From contig CAJUQP010000029.1 of assembly GCA_910588245.1 (NCBI GenBank), forward strand, positions 1 through 44,170: a DNA stretch of 44,170 bases, written 5' to 3'. The position numbers were made by a program, and so were the translations under genes. Under the pieces are notes generated by a model. The model was not told the origin of the DNA and ran no database searches. It was given only the letters and a program-made list of their open reading frames with translations. This DNA comes from an uncultured Muribaculaceae bacterium (GTDB lineage Bacteria; Bacteroidota; Bacteroidia; Bacteroidales; Muribaculaceae). The stretch's first letter is position 1; each line of letters starts with the position of its first letter. Shown here one piece after another: positions 41,853 through 44,170 of the stretch.

Positions 41853-42965
41853 TCAAAGCTCAAGCGGAGTATAGGGCATATCGAAAGCCTCTGCCACAGC
41901 GTTGAACGTCACCTTTCCGTCAACCACGTTCACACCGTCAGCCAGCCCAGCGTCGCGGCGGCAAGCCTCTTTCCAGCCGAGATCTGCCAGTCGCACTGCA
42001 TACGGCAGAGTGGCGTTAGTAAGCGCCATCGTCGACGTGAAAGGCACGGCCCCCGGAATATTTGCCACTGCATAATGCACGATTCCGTCCACTTCATAGA
42101 CCGGATCACTATGCGTAGTGGCATGGCTTGTCTCAAAACATCCTCCCTGATCGATGGCCACATCCACCATCACCGAACCTTTCTTCATCACGGCCAGCAT
42201 GTCGCGTGTCACAAGATGAGGAGTCACCGCACCGGGGATAAGCACCGAACCGATCACCAGATCAGTGGTAGGAAGCTCAAGCATAATATTATGGTGTGAA
42301 CTGAAGAGTGTCTTTACATTCTTCGGCATGACCTCGGCACAATGACGGAGCACCGGAAGGGAAATATCGCATATCGTCACCTCAGCGCCGAGTCCGGCAG
42401 CCATCAGCGCCGCGTTGCGTCCTACTACACCCGCTCCGAGCACAAGCACCTTTGCCGGACGCACTCCCGGCACACCGCCGAGAAGTACACCGCGGCCACC
42501 TTGCGGTTTTTCAAGGAAACGGGCCCCCTCCTGCACCGACATCCTGCCGGCCACCTCACTCATAGGTATCAGAAGAGGAAGCGTGCCCTGACGGTCGCGC
42601 ACTGTCTCATAGGCTATACATACAGAGCGGCTGGCGATCATCGCCTCGGTCAGTTCCCTGTCGCATGCGAAATGGAAGTAGGTGAAGACCACCTGATCTT
42701 TCCTTATCAGAGGATATTCGGGCGCTATCGGCTCCTTCACTTTTATTATCATATCGGCCGTGGCATACACATCCTCTATCGTCGGAAGTATCCTCGCGCC
42801 CGCACCAGCATAATCTTCATCAGGGAAACCACTACCCTCGCCGGCAGTGTGCTGCACAAAGACCTCATGACCGTGTTTCACAAGTTCTCTCACTCCCGCA
42901 GGGGTAGCGCCTACACGGTTCTCGTTATTCTTAATCTCTTTTGGAATCCCAATTTTCATGGTCAT
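41853..42965 (-). CDS. ald: Alanine dehydrogenase
   Basis: A 370-residue NAD-dependent enzyme that interconverts L-alanine with pyruvate and ammonia. The start is typical (MKIGIPKEIKNNENRVGATP). The catalytic Lys is in MIIKVKEPIAPEYPLI and the catalytic His in FTYFHFA. The NAD-binding Rossmann motif is VLVLGAGVVGRNAALMAAGL, followed by SVLIPGAVTPHLV and a VDVAIDQGGCFETS loop. Length is normal. The first ATG (42965) and a second at 42959 are both possible; homologues usually begin at the latter. It is transcribed alone and ends at the terminator at 41769. Confidence 0.96.
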   Translation of the reverse strand: MTMKIGIPKEIKNNENRVGATPAGVRELVKHGHEVFVQHTAGEGSGFPDEDYAGAGARILPTIEDVYATADMIIKVKEPIAPEYPLIRKDQVVFTYFHFACDRELTEAMIASRSVCIAYETVRDRQGTLPLLIPMSEVAGRMSVQEGARFLEKPQGGRGVLLGGVPGVRPAKVLVLGAGVVGRNAALMAAGLGAEVTICDISLPVLRHCAEVMPKNVKTLFSSHHNIMLELPTTDLVIGSVLIPGAVTPHLVTRDMLAVMKKGSVMVDVAIDQGGCFETSHATTHSDPVYEVDGIVHYAVANIPGAVPFTSTMALTNATLPYAVRLADLGWKEACRRDAGLADGVNVVDGKVTFNAVAEAFDMPYTPLEL

Positions 42966-43162
42966 AAAGATTAAAGGTTAATAATAAAAGTTCCGGCCTC
43001 TCCACTCGAGACAGCTTATCAATCCAAGACGATTCTATCCTTTCAGATAGTAAAATATCGCCCCATCCCAAACATATGCCGCAACCTGACAGCCCGCACA
43101 CGTTTTCAGCCGCTAAATTAACAAAAAATACCCAACCACCAATAAAAATCACAAAATTTTTC

Positions 43163-43170
43163 CAAAATTA
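43163..43170 (-). promoter_or_regulatory. Possible promoter box of ald
   Basis: TAATTTTG on the minus strand lies about 200 bases before ald, which would give a long leader. No -33 match is apparent. Apart from this, the A/T-rich stretch 42966-43215 contains no ORF that I can support. Confidence 0.35.
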
Positions 43171-43215
43171 TGCAAAAAAATTCCCCCCGACTTTAACTTT
43201 TCGCGCCAATAGGTT

Positions 43216-43308
43216 CTATTCCAGTGGCCATAATGTCTCGACTAATCTGGTTTTCTCATCGGCAGTAAGATTGTAAATATCCCGTTCTGCAAAGTTCTGA
43301 TACTTCAT
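43216..43308 (-). CDS. Short 30-codon ORF coupled to the HTH gene
   Basis: The ATG at 43308 overlaps the stop of the HTH gene (ATGA), and the frame gives a 30-residue polar peptide starting MKYQNFAERDIYNL and ending in TLWPLE before a stop. The coupling and the strand suggest translation after the regulator. HipB-like regulators of Bacteroidales usually precede a full-length toxin-type kinase gene, so this could be the truncated start of a lost partner, or a genuine small protein. I recognise no domain. Confidence 0.4.
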   Translation of the reverse strand: MKYQNFAERDIYNLTADEKTRLVETLWPLE

Positions 43309-43631
43309 GACTCAGACTTCTTACTTTTTCTTACTCGCTGCATTTTCTTCTTATTGTCATCATACATATAAGGAGATTCCGGCAACTCTGGAAGCAAACT
43401 ATCCCAGTTCTCGCCAAGACCGACTGCCTTCAACAGACGCAGCAGGGTGCTGAACGAAATATCAGTCATATTCCCCGACTCAAATTTGTATAGAGTAGTC
43501 ATGCCAATCGACGCCATTTCAGAAACCACCTTACGGGTCATCCGCATGCGCAACCGGTAATCACGAAACCTCAGATCGAGATTCCGGATTACATCAGGCG
43601 TGCCCAAAGATTTATTAGTAAGTATCACCAT
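43305..43631 (-). CDS. HipB-like XRE-family HTH regulator
   Basis: A 108-residue DNA-binding protein. The helix-turn-helix lies at about 20-75: LDLRFRDYRLRMRMTRKVVS, then ASIGMTTLYKFESG, then SFSTLLRLLKAVGL. The tail contains GENWDSLLPELPESPYMY and a Lys/Arg-rich end. The pattern is that of the regulator gene next to HipA-like toxins in Bacteroidales. The ATG at 43631 was chosen because a TAATTTTG box lies 16 bases upstream; the longer open frame to 44039 is only the non-coding right edge. No HipA kinase gene follows, only the 30-codon ORF. Confidence 0.82.
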   Translation of the reverse strand: MVILTNKSLGTPDVIRNLDLRFRDYRLRMRMTRKVVSEMASIGMTTLYKFESGNMTDISFSTLLRLLKAVGLGENWDSLLPELPESPYMYDDNKKKMQRVRKSKKSES

Positions 43632-43646
43632 GATGATATTTATATC

Positions 43647-43688
43647 CAAAATTAAAACATAACATTCCACTAAGTGACACTTACAAGT
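43647..43688 (-). promoter_or_regulatory. Promoter and CACTT-rich operator of the HTH gene
   Basis: The -7 box TAATTTTG (43647-43654, minus strand) is preceded by three overlapping small palindromes: CACTAAGTG (43668-43676), AAGTGACACTT (43672-43682) and ACTTACAAGT (43679-43688). They cover the place of the -33 box. This fits autorepression by the HipB-like protein. Confidence 0.6.
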
Positions 43689-44170
43689 CACCCTCTGCGC
43701 CTCAGCGTGAGACTGACAACCGACAACCACCCCAACTGAAAACTGAAAACCAACAACCAATAACCAAAAGTTGCAGAATAAAAATCCCCTCGTCAAATCC
43801 CGTATTAACTTTGCCCCCGGAAACAGGAAAGAAGAGTCTTTCCCCGGCATCGAAGCCCTCACCGGCTTCACCGCCCACGGTCCGGACGCCCTCCCCAAAA
43901 GGGTCGGCATCCACAGTCCGGCGTCTGAAGGAAACATCACCGATGGACCGCCGATAAGACAGGACACGATGGGTTGAGGTATTAAATTGTTGTACAGCCT
44001 GGATCCCCCTCCGGAAGGATCCTCATGGCCCGGAAGCATATGGCACCTCCGGAAGCATCCCGCTCCCGCAGCCTAAGGCCGCTCGCGACCACTGTACCCC
44101 GGCGCACAGAACATCCTACCAAGTTGGCCGCGTCCGTTTGTCCCCACCGGCGTCACCTCAACCCATCGCC
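43689..44170. other. Right-edge non-coding region with promoter box and inverted repeats
   Basis: I see no gene that I can support in these 482 bases. On the plus strand a TAACTTTG box (43806-43813) could start a transcript toward the edge. A perfect 14-base inverted repeat CGATGGGTTGAGGT / ACCTCAACCCATCG lies at 43967-43980 and 44155-44168. The GC-rich part between contains CTCCGGAAG and CCGGAAGCAT repeated and a GGATCC-flanked hairpin near 44003-44024. Frames are open on both strands but look non-coding. A structured RNA or a mobile-element edge is possible. Confidence 0.4.

Noticed and set aside
43771..43977. 68-codon plus-strand ORF at the right edge
   Set aside because: The TAACTTTG promoter box lies inside it, both strands are open across it, and no signal for translation is seen.
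43305..44039. 244-codon reading of the HTH gene with a long N-terminal extension
   Set aside because: The extension crosses the promoter box and operator and reads through GC-rich non-coding sequence. The HTH family begins at 43631.
1..44170. CRISPR arrays, tRNA and rRNA genes, transposases
   Set aside because: No spaced identical repeats, no cloverleaf or rRNA-like segments and no transposase motifs were recognised on reading; a profile search could still find a cryptic RNA.

Overview
The window reads as chromosome of a member of the Bacteroidota, order Bacteroidales, with the gene repertoire of a gut Muribaculaceae/Bacteroides-type organism. The evidence is a recurring TAnnTTTG -7 promoter box (sometimes with TTG/TTTG 19-20 bases upstream), many lipoproteins with a Cys after a short signal peptide, two fimbrillins beside a DUF5119 lipoprotein, a CfxA/PER-like class A beta-lactamase, a TIGR02757/DUF2400 protein and a SpoIID/LytB-domain protein in a non-sporulating setting. 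No rRNA, tRNA, CRISPR array or transposase was seen. The taxonomy below order level is inference.

Layout. 1-3.9 kb: an ars-like metal/arsenic operon on the minus strand (ArsR, an HMA-CDF cation transporter, an ArsF-like lipoprotein cut by the window edge), a GNAT acetyltransferase, an HxlR regulator divergent from a cupin gene, and the 3' relic of an alpha/beta hydrolase. 4-8.6 kb (plus strand): class A beta-lactamase, glycyl-tRNA synthetase, LemA, an FKBP-type isomerase and a small lipoprotein. 8.6-12.6 kb (minus strand): one operon of HAD hydrolase, EamA transporter, GHL10 glycosidase and TIGR02757 protein.

12.7-27.1 kb (plus strand) is the most unusual part. A TPR histidine kinase and a NarL-type response regulator are followed by nine tightly packed genes, several with ATGA overlaps: a periplasmic-SH3 polytopic membrane protein, a multi-zinc-ribbon protein, a 1229-residue transmembrane Ser/Thr kinase, a zinc-ribbon protein with three AAA modules (CbxX/SpoVK type), a zinc-ribbon FHA protein, a PP2C phosphatase, an unrecognised helical protein and a Sel1-like repeat protein. 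Kinase, phosphatase and pThr reader in one transcription unit with a remodelling ATPase and envelope-facing domains suggest a complete phosphosignalling device. The kinase also carries three 12-residue N-terminal repeats with an ATGK/TTGK core that could be its own FHA docking sites. I do not recognise this set as a named system.

27-32.7 kb: the Trk potassium uptake pair (minus strand), divergent from valyl-tRNA synthetase. 32.7-36.9 kb: secreted esterases (a BD-FAE-like esterase, a decayed acetylxylan-esterase-like gene, a CE15-like esterase) and a GH108-like protein without its expected catalytic Glu. The CE15-like gene is flanked by two 61-base direct repeats. 36.9-41.7 kb: a DUF5119 and fimbrillin surface-protein cluster and a SpoIID/LytB protein. 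41.8-44.2 kb: alanine dehydrogenase, a HipB-like HTH regulator translationally coupled to a 30-codon ORF, and a GC-rich, apparently non-coding right edge bounded by 14-base inverted repeats.

Limits: all calls come from reading the sequence. Family assignments rest on remembered motifs, and no alignment, profile search or folding program was run.
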